Numbered from the stretch's first letter, positions 45,081 to 53,518 are shown. The stretch is DNA of 64,000 bases from an uncultured Prevotella sp. (GCA_937889855.1 CALBYK010000160.1:1-64000), one strand, 5' to 3'. Notes: generated by a model from the sequence alone, not told the origin. Made by a program: numbers and translations.

Positions 45081-46121
45081 TTATTTATTTGTGACCACAA
45101 GCAACGACATTTCGCATCCGAGATTGTTGTCCTCGGCAATGCAGAGTGTTATAGCTGCTGTATTGCATACTTTGCCAACGGTGAAGCATATCTGCTCGCG
45201 TTCATTGTCGGTGAGTGGACAGTCGTGCGATGTGGCGATACGCATTGCAATGTGTCGGTTTTCTGGCATTCCGCCCAAAGCTCCGTATTTGTTGATAAGC
45301 TCAAGGATGTATTCGGTGCGGTCGCGCTTGCCGAACGTGCGCGACTGCATCTCGCGACCTGCGCGTTCATCGGTATGGAAAAGAAAGTCGAGGTTGTGGC
45401 GTGTCGTGGCGGTAGAGGCAGTCTGTCCATCGAGCAGTTGGCAGACGGTTGTCTCGCAGTGGTCGAGAGATGACAGCCGGTGTATGCGCTGCTCAAGGCG
45501 GTAGTTGCGCTTGCGCTTGGAGCGGTTGCAGTGGCTCTCGCGCTTGTGGATGTATCGCCAGTCGTCTTCCGAAAGTGCAAAGTCGTTGAATCCGTGTTTC
45601 TTCATTTCGGCAATGGACTTTATGATGCGGCGGCGTATAGGCTTGTTGGCATATAGCATATAGCGGTGGAGTTCTATGCGCCGTGCTTCCTTGCCATATG
45701 GCGTGTCGCCATATTCTTTAGGAAACAAACAGGTCTGTTCAGGGCAGTAGCCGAAGAATGTGAGATGCCACATAAGGCGGTGGGCAATCTCTATTTCCGG
45801 GGCGTCCACATCGTCGGCAAGCATTACTTGTCCGTCGATGATATTCATCCATTCTATGCCCTCAACGTTCCATGCGTTGAGCCGTGGACCTTCGCCGTCG
45901 TTCCAGTCGGTCATCACAACCTTCACGTCGCGGCAACCATTTCCCGACGGCTCCATGTTGAGCAGAATGTCGTAGGCTTCCTTGTACTGCGCGAGCGAGA
46001 GGTCGTCGTGAAGGCGCAGCAACACGGCAAGAGCGTCGAAAGGACATGACGCGATGAGCTGGCGCAAGGTCTTGCCGAGAGGATGGAGTGTTGCCTGGTT
46101 GGTGTTGTCTGGTTGGTTCAT
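45081..46121 (-). CDS. Conserved hypothetical protein (possibly DUF6557)
   Basis: The 346-residue protein appears soluble, with no signal peptide. The N-terminal part (LGKTLRQLIASCPFDALAVLLRLH, LAQYKEAYDILLNMEP) resembles a Bacteroidota family I tentatively recall as DUF6557. The middle is basic and His-rich (HKRESHCNRSKRKRNYRLEQRIHRL) and the end holds several Cys. The ATG at 46121 is preferred to an in-frame TTG at 46136. It lies after the DUF6140-like/EcsC genes on the same strand, separated from EcsC by a MITE-like element. Confidence 0.55.
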   Translation of the reverse strand: MNQPDNTNQATLHPLGKTLRQLIASCPFDALAVLLRLHDDLSLAQYKEAYDILLNMEPSGNGCRDVKVVMTDWNDGEGPRLNAWNVEGIEWMNIIDGQVMLADDVDAPEIEIAHRLMWHLTFFGYCPEQTCLFPKEYGDTPYGKEARRIELHRYMLYANKPIRRRIIKSIAEMKKHGFNDFALSEDDWRYIHKRESHCNRSKRKRNYRLEQRIHRLSSLDHCETTVCQLLDGQTASTATTRHNLDFLFHTDERAGREMQSRTFGKRDRTEYILELINKYGALGGMPENRHIAMRIATSHDCPLTDNEREQICFTVGKVCNTAAITLCIAEDNNLGCEMSLLVVTNK

Positions 46122-46147
46122 TTTGCTAAAATTCAAATTACATAAAA

Positions 46148-46247
46148 TGAGGGTGTGTCAAAATCAAAATTCATGAGTTTTTCCGTAGCGGAGGTCTCCG
46201 GCCTCCGCCACGGATAAGTCCAATTTGCGAGTTTTGACATACCCTCA
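46148..46247. mobile_element. MITE-like element with 16-bp terminal inverted repeats
   Basis: TGAGGGTGTGTCAAAA (46148-46163) and the complement TTTTGACATACCCTCA (46232-46247) differ at one position. A family B palindrome (46183-46214) lies inside. The right half, CAATTTGCGAG..., recurs at both ends of the 50021-50230 element. No coding capacity, and no clear target duplication. Confidence 0.7.
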
Positions 46248-46278
46248 GAATAATGTTGTTGTTAGTATTTTCCAAGCA

Positions 46279-47112
46279 CTAATCTTCCACAACTACAATT
46301 TTCTCATTGTCGATTAGCCAGCGTTCCTGGTACATGCGTCGTGCCGCCCACGCAATGTCGTTTATGAGCGAGAGGTTCATTGAGCCGCCTACCAATGCGC
46401 CAATGCCAGGGATGGCTTGAAGAGCCTTACGCCTTGTTATGTTGATGCCGAACTGCTTGGCTACAGCTTTTATTGCCAGGATGCCGCTTTCCACGCAGAG
46501 TTTATTGTTGGCAGCATTCTGTGCCATAGCTTTCCAGGTAGTCTTGGCTATTGTTTGGGTAGCCTGACGCAAGATGAGAATTGCTGCCTGTTTTTCCTGC
46601 ATGGTATTGGAACCAGCGGCGGAGAAAATCTGGAGGATATAGTTCTTGTCTTCCTCTGTTGTAGCCTCGTAGCCATAACATATACCTATCTTGTGTATCA
46701 CGCGGAACGACATGGTTATGAGAGCGGGAATGTCAACAGCCATTCCTGGAAGTCCGGCCATACCAGTGGCTGCCCCCTCTGCACCGGCAACACCGAGAGC
46801 CCAGTTGTGTACCTCGTTGGCAAGGCGGTCGGAGAGTTCAAGATTCTTGTGCTTAAGCTCGCTGATTTCTGTAACCTGCGCATCACGTATTATGTCATTT
46901 TTGTCGGTAAGAAACTCAGCTGCTTTGTATGCGGCAGTGATAGCACCCTCGATGGCCTTGTCAGGAATTACTTTTGCCACAGCCCATGTCAACGGCTTGA
47001 GAAGAGAGCCTATGGCTTGGTTTACAACGTTAGGCTCTGTGTTCTTCCATTTGTCTATCTCTGTGCATTGCTGTTGTTCGTAGGGTGTTTGGTTCTGGAA
47101 AGTCTGTTTCAT
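46279..47112 (-). CDS. EcsC family protein
   Basis: The 277-residue protein matches the EcsC family (PF12787). It has amphipathic helices, GAEGAATGMAGLPGMAVDIPALITMSFRVIHKIGICYGY (about 110-148), and a glycine-rich AIPGIGALVGGSMN near 236-249. In Bacillus, EcsC is encoded with an ABC transporter, but no transporter is near here. It is 22 bp downstream of a 72-residue gene and probably co-transcribed with it. Confidence 0.82.
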   Translation of the reverse strand: MKQTFQNQTPYEQQQCTEIDKWKNTEPNVVNQAIGSLLKPLTWAVAKVIPDKAIEGAITAAYKAAEFLTDKNDIIRDAQVTEISELKHKNLELSDRLANEVHNWALGVAGAEGAATGMAGLPGMAVDIPALITMSFRVIHKIGICYGYEATTEEDKNYILQIFSAAGSNTMQEKQAAILILRQATQTIAKTTWKAMAQNAANNKLCVESGILAIKAVAKQFGINITRRKALQAIPGIGALVGGSMNLSLINDIAWAARRMYQERWLIDNEKIVVVED

Positions 47113-47134
47113 GTGAATTATTGTTTTTAGGTTG

Positions 47135-47353
47135 TTAAATTTGTTCCACTCTTAGTTCCGTCATGCTCAAGGCTCCCGCCTTGCGTATGTCTATTCCGTA
47201 GATGCGCATAAAGGCATCCACCACGGTTTGCCCGCCGTTTGTGTTGACGGGATTGCTCATGCTCTGCGTCACTACCTCAACGGTCATACCAGGTTCAATG
47301 CGTATGCCGTTGGAGTTGCGTGTGTGCAGCGTTGTGATTTTGAATCTTGCCAT
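47135..47353 (-). CDS. Small protein, DUF6140-like, upstream of EcsC
   Basis: The 72-residue protein has no signal peptide. Segments TLHTRNSNGIRIEPGMTVEVVTQS and VDAFMRIYGIDIRKAG fit a short beta-rich Bacteroidota family I recall as DUF6140. ATG at 47353 and TAA at 47135. It precedes the EcsC gene closely and likely forms an operon. Function unknown. Confidence 0.65.
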   Translation of the reverse strand: MARFKITTLHTRNSNGIRIEPGMTVEVVTQSMSNPVNTNGGQTVVDAFMRIYGIDIRKAGALSMTELRVEQI

Positions 47354-47592
47354 ATTGCTTTGGTTTTGTTGATGTTTCGGTTGTTAGGTTTTGACGGTTT
47401 CTGAGGCGTAGTTTTTTGTTTGGTCTGCCTCATTATACGCAAAAGACGTGGAGCAACCATCTGCCTCACGTCCTTATAGTTCAAGGTATCGCCAAACACC
47501 AATTGTCACAAGAACGGAAGAAACAATACCCCACGTCCGTTTCTTTCTGGTGTATGACGATAGCAGAGACCATGCTATAAAACGCTTTGGGC

Positions 47593-47610
47593 GGCGGACG
47601 GGAGTCCGCC
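47593..47610. repeat. Short palindrome in a 0.67-kb gene-free stretch
   Basis: GGCGGAC/GTCCGCC with a 4-nt loop. The stretch 47354-48027 holds no convincing gene. It also has a family B REP at 47969-48000. Confidence 0.55.
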
Positions 47611-47968
47611 GTTACGCGAGTATACAACAAACGGGTCTGCTTCACAGTCGGAAACAGAAGATGTGGGCATTCTTCGCCTTCGTGTTCTTTGACAATTTTC
47701 TTATGATTTGGCGATTTAAGAACTAAAGAACCTTAGTCTGCAAAGTGCCTTTTGCGTACTGTCCGGATTTCTCCCCGGAAGCCAAAGGCAAATTTACGGA
47801 TATTATTTTAAAAAACACCCCTTTTAGGTGTTATTTTTCTTTTCAGGCAAGACTGCCCACATGTGTTGGGAATATTGTTTCTTCATGGTATCAGAATTTG
47901 AAGGGTTATGGGGCGTAATTGTTCAAATTCAAGGGCAAGGCTATTTATATAGTTTCATATTGCCGGGT

Positions 47969-48000
47969 GCTGCGGAGGCCGGAGACCTCCGCCACGGATA
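47969..48000. repeat. REP palindrome, family B
   Basis: TGCGGAGGCCGGAGACCTCC core followed by GCCACGGATA, as in the other family B copies. It lies 28 bp after the stop of the broken HTH gene. Confidence 0.8.
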
Positions 48001-48027
48001 AAGTTTCAATCTTGCTTTCGCTTTCTC

Positions 48028-48241
48028 CTATTGTTTTTGCTTGACGCTCGGCACAGCTCCAACCTCATGACCGAAGAGAGCCAGCACCTGGTTTACTTTG
48101 TCGAGGCGCAGCGTGGGCTTTCCTTGCTCCAAGTTGCGCACGAACCGTAGCCCAACGCCCGACTTATCCGCCAAGTCAACCTGCGTGAGGTTGAAAATCT
48201 TGCGCTTCTCCTTTACGAAATGATGGTATAGGTGTATCCAT
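48028..48241 (-). pseudogene. Frameshifted XRE/HipB-like (Y4mF-type) antitoxin
   Basis: From the ATG at 48241 the frame reads MDTPIPSFRKGEAQ and stops early. Shifting by one base at about 48217 (an apparent extra C) restores VKEKRKIFNLTQVDLADKSG and VGLRFVRNLEQGKPTLRLDK, then VNQVLALFGHEVGAVP to TAG at 48028. This is the standard HTH antitoxin of HipBA-like modules (about 71 residues when joined). No HipA-like kinase gene follows in 47354-48027. A paired operator and -7 element precede it, so the locus was once autoregulated. A sequencing error at the shift point is possible. Confidence 0.75.
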
Positions 48242-48254
48242 ATTTGTAATGATG

Positions 48255-48317
48255 ATTATACCCTTTCTGGTGCAAATATAGCGATTTCATCTCGTATTGC
48301 ACCCGAAAGGGTATAAT
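48255..48317 (-). promoter_or_regulatory. Paired operators and promoter of the antitoxin
   Basis: Two 21-bp arms (48255-48275 and 48297-48317) are inverted repeats matching at 20 of 21 bases. Each contains an ACCC-TTTC-GGT type dyad. The -7 element TATATTTG (minus, 48280-48273) lies between and partly inside the arms. This is the layout of HipB-type autoregulation. Confidence 0.75.
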
Positions 48318-48375
48318 TGTTTGTGCAGCATTATCAATAAAATTAAGTCTTGTTGCAAGAAAACCATTGCATCGT

Positions 48376-48406
48376 TTTGCCAAACCGCGCAAAACCGCTA
48401 CTTTTG
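48376..48406 (+). promoter_or_regulatory. Promoter of comM
   Basis: TTTG (48376-48379), 19 nt, TACTTTTG (48399-48406). It begins with the same TTTGCCAAACCGC as the 40152 promoter. Confidence 0.85.
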
Positions 48407-48445
48407 TCGTTAGAATATTAACCCTTTAAACCTACTGACAAAATT

Positions 48446-49996
48446 ATGCTTGTAAAGACTTATTCCGCTGCCGTGAACGGACTCGACGTGACCACCGTCA
48501 CCGTTGAGGTGAACATCGTGCCCGGCGTGATGTACCGCATGACCGGTCTCGGCGACACCGCCGTGCGCGAGGGGCGCGACCGCATAGCCTCGGCGTTGCA
48601 GTACAACGGATATAAGTTTCCGCACGGCGACATAACCATCAACCTCGCTCCCGCCGACCTGCGCAAGGAGGGCAGCTCGTTCGACCTGCCGCTCGGCATC
48701 GCCATACTGGCGGCGAGCGGTGCCATCGTCACCGACGTGCTCGACCAGTACATGATGGTGGGCGAGCTGAGCCTCGATGGCACGCTGCAACCCATAAAGG
48801 GTGCGCTGCCGATAGCCATCAAGGCAAGGGCAGAGAAACTGAAGGGACTGATTGTGCCGAAGCAGAACGAGCGCGAGGCTGCCGTGGTGAACAACCTTGA
48901 GGTATATGGCATGGAGAACATTGTCGACGTGATAAAGCTGCTCACTGGTGCAGCTGCCTTTGAGCCGACGTTTGTCGACACGCGCCGCGAGTTTTACGAG
49001 CAGCAGTACAAGTACGACCTAGACTTTGCCGACGTGCGCGGCCAGGAGACCGTGAAGCGTGCCTTGGAGGTGGCTGCCGCCGGCGGACACAACCTCATCA
49101 TGGTGGGTCCTCCGGGATCGGGCAAGTCGATGATGGCGAAGCGCCTGCCGTCGATACTCCCTCCGCTGTCGCTCGCCGAGAGTCTTGAGACCACGCAGAT
49201 ACACAGTGTGGCGGGCAAGCTGCAGCGCGGCACGTCGCTCATATCGCAACGTCCGTTCCGTTCGCCCCACCACACGATATCTGAGGTGGCACTCGTGGGC
49301 GGCGGAATGAATCCTCAGCCGGGTGAGATATCGCTTGCCCACAACGGTGTACTCTTTGCAGACGAATTGCCTGAGTTCAACAAGCAGACACTTGAAGTTT
49401 TGCGCCAACCGCTCGAAGACCACAAGATAACAATCTCACGCTCCAAATATACTGTCGAGTTTCCTTGTTCATTCATGTTCATCGCATCGATGAACCCGTG
49501 TCCGTGCGGCTACTACAACGACCCCACGCACAAGTGCTGCTGCACGCCGGGACAGATACAGCGCTACATGAACAAGATTTCCGGTCCATTGCTCGACCGC
49601 ATCGACATACAGTGCGAGATAACGCCCGTGCCCTTCAAGGACATATCCAAGGTGGAGCCGGGCGAGCCGAGCAGCGTTATCCGCGAGCGCGTCATCAAGG
49701 CACGCGACATACAGACCGCCCGTTTCAAAGACTATAAAGGCATCCACTGCAACGCCCAGATGACCGAGCGCATGATACACCAGTTTGCCGAGCCCGACGA
49801 GGCTTCCATCTCTCTGCTACGCACAGCCATGGAGAAGTTCTCGCTCTCCGCCCGCGCCTACAACCGCATACTCAAGGTGGCGCGCACCATAGCCGACCTT
49901 TCCGGTGATGAGCACGTCGGGGCTCAGCACATCGCCGAGGCGATAGGATATAGAAACCTCGACCGTGGCGACTGGGCGGAACGGAGGTTGTATTAG
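48446..49996 (+). CDS. comM: YifB/ComM family Mg-chelatase-like AAA ATPase
   Basis: The 516-residue protein has an N-terminal ChlI/Lon-like domain (about 20-145), Walker A GPPGSGKS near 220, Walker B-like GVLFADELPEF near 300, and a Cys-rich insert PCPCGYYNDPTHKCCC near 348-363. A C-terminal Mg_chelatase_C domain follows (LSARAYNRILKVARTIADL). ComM is a helicase that promotes branch migration during integration of transformed DNA. A 9-bp hairpin follows the stop at 50002-50025. Confidence 0.92.
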   Translation: MLVKTYSAAVNGLDVTTVTVEVNIVPGVMYRMTGLGDTAVREGRDRIASALQYNGYKFPHGDITINLAPADLRKEGSSFDLPLGIAILAASGAIVTDVLDQYMMVGELSLDGTLQPIKGALPIAIKARAEKLKGLIVPKQNEREAAVVNNLEVYGMENIVDVIKLLTGAAAFEPTFVDTRREFYEQQYKYDLDFADVRGQETVKRALEVAAAGGHNLIMVGPPGSGKSMMAKRLPSILPPLSLAESLETTQIHSVAGKLQRGTSLISQRPFRSPHHTISEVALVGGGMNPQPGEISLAHNGVLFADELPEFNKQTLEVLRQPLEDHKITISRSKYTVEFPCSFMFIASMNPCPCGYYNDPTHKCCCTPGQIQRYMNKISGPLLDRIDIQCEITPVPFKDISKVEPGEPSSVIRERVIKARDIQTARFKDYKGIHCNAQMTERMIHQFAEPDEASISLLRTAMEKFSLSARAYNRILKVARTIADLSGDEHVGAQHIAEAIGYRNLDRGDWAERRLY

Positions 49997-50020
49997 AGAA
50001 TCCTCATATTGCAATAAATA

Positions 50021-50230
50021 TGAGGCGGCTGTGTCAAATTGGGCTTATCCGTGGCGGAGGTCTCCGGCCTCCGCAGCAACCACTATGCATAATTAATTGG
50101 ATAAGTAGGTGCTCAAAATATCTTACATATAGTATGAGTTACTTATCAATATACGAGTAATATTTGCTTGCTGCGGAGGCCGGAGACCTCCGCCACGAAT
50201 AATCCCAATTTGCGAGTCTTGACTTTACGT
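50021..50230. repeat. Long palindromic element with two family B REPs
   Basis: Family B palindromes at 50045-50079 and 50168-50200 face each other; together with flanking CAAATTGGG and CCCAATTTGCGAG they form imperfect arms of about 46 bp. The ends resemble the TIRs of the 46148-46247 element. The centre has an ATATCTTACATATAGTATGAG motif, like family C. It spans the gap between comM and Rpn copy 2. Confidence 0.75.
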
Positions 50231-50255
50231 CCTCTTCTCCTTGTGCGAAAGAGGC

Positions 50256-51179
50256 TCAGAGAGCGAGAATATCCGCTTCGGTGAGTCCTGTGGAGGTCAT
50301 GATTTGTTCTGCGGGAAGTCCGAGACTTTTAAGTTTTCTTGCAATTTCTGTGGCTTTAGAGCGTTCGCCTTCAGCTCTTCCTTCAGCTCTTCCCTCAGCT
50401 CTTCCCTCGGCTCTTCCCTCGGCACGGCCTTGCTCAAGTCCCTCGGCGCGCGCGTTGCCGAGCACGTCGTTTTGTATCATCACGGCGTTGACGTGCTCGT
50501 CGTAGGCATAGCGTTCGGCGTCGCTCATGGAGTAGTATTGCAGTTTCTCGCGAGCCTCGCGCAGTCCGGGGGCAGTTGTCTTCTCGTTGATGACTCCCTC
50601 CTTTAGGTAGCGCATCCATTCCTCAAGCGGCGACTTCGCCACCTCATTGAAGTTGTTGACACGCACAAGGTAATAGGTAGGGAATATCTCCGACGGAAAT
50701 TTCTGCTTTATGGCTCCCTCCTCTTTAGTGCTTATCACTAAGTGGTCTTTTGTATGCACGCCCACAAAATTGTTCTGTCCTATATACAGATAGTCGGAGC
50801 CGCGCCCAAGGTCGAAATACAGTATACTGATGGAGTATACCTTCTTCACCTCCTTATACGTATTGCCGAGCTTGATGTGCTCGGTTATTGCCTTTGCCAC
50901 GCCATAGAGTATGCGCTCAAGATAGTACAGCTCGCTCGTGTTCTGCACCTCGACGATGATAATCTCACCCTTGGAGTTTTTCGCCTTTATGTCCACGCGG
51001 TTGAACTTGTCGTCGGCTGCCTGCTGGTTGCCCTCACTCTCAAGAATCTCCATTATCTCCACCTTCTCGCCGAGGAACACGGTGAGGAACCCCTCCAGCA
51101 CCCCGAAGTTGGCTTTCTGTCTGAGCAGTCGCTTTATCGCCCAGTCAAACCGTATGCATTTATCTCTCAGTGTATTCAT
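50256..51179 (-). CDS. Rpn family recombination-promoting nuclease / PD-(D/E)XK transposase-like, copy 2
   Basis: The 307-residue paralogue of the 29396-30376 gene has a nearly superimposable nuclease domain with Asp63, Glu77-Val-Gln79. Five RAEG units occupy about 245-265. It then diverges to ERSKATEIARKLKSLGLPAEQIMTSTGL, lacking the QGIE repeats of copy 1. Both copies end in a TGLT-x-x-x-I helix. A TAAGTTTG -7 element is at 51212-51219 (minus). The two copies lie about 20 kb apart in the same orientation. Confidence 0.88.
   Translation of the reverse strand: MNTLRDKCIRFDWAIKRLLRQKANFGVLEGFLTVFLGEKVEIMEILESEGNQQAADDKFNRVDIKAKNSKGEIIIVEVQNTSELYYLERILYGVAKAITEHIKLGNTYKEVKKVYSISILYFDLGRGSDYLYIGQNNFVGVHTKDHLVISTKEEGAIKQKFPSEIFPTYYLVRVNNFNEVAKSPLEEWMRYLKEGVINEKTTAPGLREAREKLQYYSMSDAERYAYDEHVNAVMIQNDVLGNARAEGLEQGRAEGRAEGRAEGRAEGRAEGERSKATEIARKLKSLGLPAEQIMTSTGLTEADILAL
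50366..50429. repeat. In-frame 12-bp tandem repeat in Rpn copy 2
   Basis: CTTCAGCTCTTC units, with CCTCAG and CCTCGG variants. Units are less uniform than in copy 1. Confidence 0.85.
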
Positions 51180-51211
51180 ATCGCAAATTGTATTATTGGA
51201 ACATCACCATG

Positions 51212-51219
51212 CAAACTTA
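51212..51219 (-). promoter_or_regulatory. -7 element of Rpn copy 2
   Basis: TAAGTTTG on the minus strand, 33 bp before the start codon. Confidence 0.45.
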
Positions 51220-51264
51220 CATAAAAAAGTTGAATATTTGCAGCGTTTTGTCAGACTATTTATG

Positions 51265-51272
51265 TAATTTTG
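51265..51272 (+). promoter_or_regulatory. -7 element of the NfeD-like/flotillin operon
   Basis: TAATTTTG fits TAnnTTTG; the nearest TTTG is 14 nt upstream, shorter than consensus. Confidence 0.45.
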
Positions 51273-51330
51273 TTGCAGAAACATATTGTACGCTACCTCG
51301 ACCGTTGAATAACTTAAAACCAGCAATTCT

Positions 51331-51846
51331 ATGACAACCCACGAAATATTCATGCTAACAGCCTTCGTCTCAACAGGCATCTTCCTCATGCAGTTCATAA
51401 TGTCAGTATTCTTTGGCGGGTTCGACATTGATGTCGACGGCGATGCCAATGCCGATTTCGACCTCGGCAGTTTCTTCTCGTTCAAGGGTATGGTGCACTT
51501 CCTTATAGGCTTCGGCTGGACAAAAGTGCTCTTTCCGGACGACGGGTGGTACACGTTTGCCATAGCCGTGGTCGTGGGATTGGTATTTATGATAGCATTG
51601 TTCTATAGCTACCTGCTTGCCTTCCGCCTGCAGAACCTGCGCAAGCCAGAGCGTGCTGACGCACTCGTGGGCAGGGTAGGGCGCATCTATATCAACGAGG
51701 GCGACGGACGCTACACCATATTCGTTGAGCGCGACGGGGCTGAGCGCGAGCTTGATGTCGTGTCGGAGTCGGGCAGGACCGACTACAAGACCGACGAGAG
51801 GGTGACTATAGAAAGATATGCGCAGAACAAATATTATATAGCATAA
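51331..51846 (+). CDS. NfeD-like membrane protein, flotillin partner
   Basis: The 171-residue protein has two or three helices (about 5-28, 50-65, 72-97), an acidic GGFDIDVDGDANADFDLG loop (28-45), and a C-terminal OB-fold-like domain (about 108-171; ALVGRVGRIYINEGDGRYTIFVERDG). This layout matches NfeD-like/YqiJ proteins encoded next to flotillins. It is 21 bp upstream of the flotillin gene and surely co-transcribed. It likely anchors or stabilises flotillin domains in the membrane. Confidence 0.78.
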   Translation: MTTHEIFMLTAFVSTGIFLMQFIMSVFFGGFDIDVDGDANADFDLGSFFSFKGMVHFLIGFGWTKVLFPDDGWYTFAIAVVVGLVFMIALFYSYLLAFRLQNLRKPERADALVGRVGRIYINEGDGRYTIFVERDGAERELDVVSESGRTDYKTDERVTIERYAQNKYYIA

Positions 51847-51867
51847 CCAATAAAACCAAATACTATT

Positions 51868-53505
51868 ATGGAAACAAACATTCTCATTCTCGCAGCCGTG
51901 CTCGTTGTGGTCATCGTGCTGGGTATTGTCGGTGTGCTCTCGCGCTACCGCAAGTGCAAATCCGACGAGGTGCTCGTTGTATACGGTAAGACCGGTGGCG
52001 CAAAGTCGGCCAGGCTCTATCATGGCGGCGCCGCATTCGTGTGGCCTATCATCCAGGGCTACGACTTCCTCTCAATGAAGCCGATGCAGATTGACTGCAA
52101 GCTCACGGGCGCCATCTCCGCACAGAACATCCGTGTCGACGTGCCAACGACAATCACCGTCGCCATCAGCACCGACCCCGAGGTGATGCAGAACGCCGCA
52201 GAGCGTATGCTCGGACTCTCTATGGACGACAAGCAGAACCTCATCACCGACGTCGTTTACGGCCAGATGCGTCTTGTCATCGCCGATATGACTATCGAGG
52301 AGTTGAACTCCGACCGCGACAAGTTCCTCTCGAAGGTGAAGGACAACATCGACACCGAGCTGCGCAAGTTTGGTCTCTATCTGATGAACATCAACATCAG
52401 CGACATCCGCGACGCTGCCAACTATATCGTCAACCTCGGAAAGGAGGCAGAGTCGAAGGCACAGAACGAGGCTCAAGCTAACATCGAGGAGCAGGAGAAA
52501 CTCGGTGCCATAAAGATTGCTAACCAGATAAAGGAGCGCGAGACGCGCGTGGCAGAGACGCGCAAGGATCAAGAGGTGGCAATCGCCGCCACACGCAAGG
52601 AGCAGGAGATTTCCGTGGCACAGACCGACAAGGAGCGTGTGTCGCAGGTGGCTCTCGCCAATGCCGACAAGGAGTCGCAGGTGGCTCGTGCCGAGGCGGA
52701 GAAGAACATCAACGTGGAGCAGGCCAACACCGCTAAGGAGAGCCGCATCGCCGAGCTCAACTCCGACATGGAGATAAAGCAGGCAGAGGCTAAGAAGAAG
52801 GCTGCCATCGGACGCAACGAGGCTCAGAAAGAGATAGCCCTCTCCAATGCCCAGCTCTCCGTGACGCAGGCCAACGCCGACAAGGAGGCTGGCGAGGCAG
52901 CAGCACGCTCGGAGGCTGCCGTGCAAACCGCACGCGAGAAGGCGCAGAAGGATGTAGAGGAGGCAAAGGCGCTGAAGGTGGAGTCGTCTCTCAAGGCGGA
53001 GAAGATTGTGCCTGCCGAGATTGCCAAGCAGGAGGCCATCCTCCAGGCCGATGCCGTGGCAGAGAAGATTACTCGTGAGGCTGAGGCAAAGGCAAAGGCT
53101 ACGCTCGCCCAGGCTGAGGCTGAGGCAAAGGCTATACGCATGAAACTCGAGGCTGAGGCTGAGGGTAAGAAGATGTCGCTGCTTGCCGAGGCGGACGGAT
53201 TCCAGGCTATGGTGAAGGCTGCCGAGTCGAACCCTGCCATCGCCATTCAGTACAAGATGGTCGATCAGTGGAAGGAGATTGCCGGCGAGCAGGTCAAGGC
53301 GTTCGAGAAGATGCAGCTCGGCAACGTCACGGTGTTCGACGGTGGCGACGGCGCGACAAGCAACTTCCTCAATTCGCTCGTTAAGACTGTGGCACCAAGT
53401 CTCGGCGTGCTCGACCAGCTACCCATCGGTGAGACGATTAAGAGAATCGTGCATCCTGGAGATAAGGACGACAATAATGACGGGAAAAAACAATCAGCAG
53501 AGTAA
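51868..53505 (+). CDS. Flotillin family (SPFH) membrane scaffold protein
   Basis: The 545-residue protein has an N-terminal hairpin membrane segment (about 5-25), an SPFH/Band 7 domain (about 30-190; VDVPTTITVAISTDPEVM, RKFGLYLMNINISDIRD), then a long Ala/Glu-rich coiled coil (about 190-440; repeated EAEAKAKA and RKEQEI segments), typical of flotillins/YqiK. The C-terminal part (AIQYKMVDQWKEIAGEQVKAFEKMQLGNVTVFDGG) matches the flotillin tail. It oligomerises in membrane microdomains. A hairpin follows at 53519. Confidence 0.92.
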   Translation: METNILILAAVLVVVIVLGIVGVLSRYRKCKSDEVLVVYGKTGGAKSARLYHGGAAFVWPIIQGYDFLSMKPMQIDCKLTGAISAQNIRVDVPTTITVAISTDPEVMQNAAERMLGLSMDDKQNLITDVVYGQMRLVIADMTIEELNSDRDKFLSKVKDNIDTELRKFGLYLMNINISDIRDAANYIVNLGKEAESKAQNEAQANIEEQEKLGAIKIANQIKERETRVAETRKDQEVAIAATRKEQEISVAQTDKERVSQVALANADKESQVARAEAEKNINVEQANTAKESRIAELNSDMEIKQAEAKKKAAIGRNEAQKEIALSNAQLSVTQANADKEAGEAAARSEAAVQTAREKAQKDVEEAKALKVESSLKAEKIVPAEIAKQEAILQADAVAEKITREAEAKAKATLAQAEAEAKAIRMKLEAEAEGKKMSLLAEADGFQAMVKAAESNPAIAIQYKMVDQWKEIAGEQVKAFEKMQLGNVTVFDGGDGATSNFLNSLVKTVAPSLGVLDQLPIGETIKRIVHPGDKDDNNDGKKQSAE

Positions 53506-53518
53506 ATAAAATAAATAG

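Noticed and set aside
47284..47502. Minus-strand 72-codon frame before the DUF6140-like gene
   Set aside because: It overlaps the better-supported small gene, has no recognisable domain, and its basic Gln/Lys/Pro-rich composition is not protein-like.
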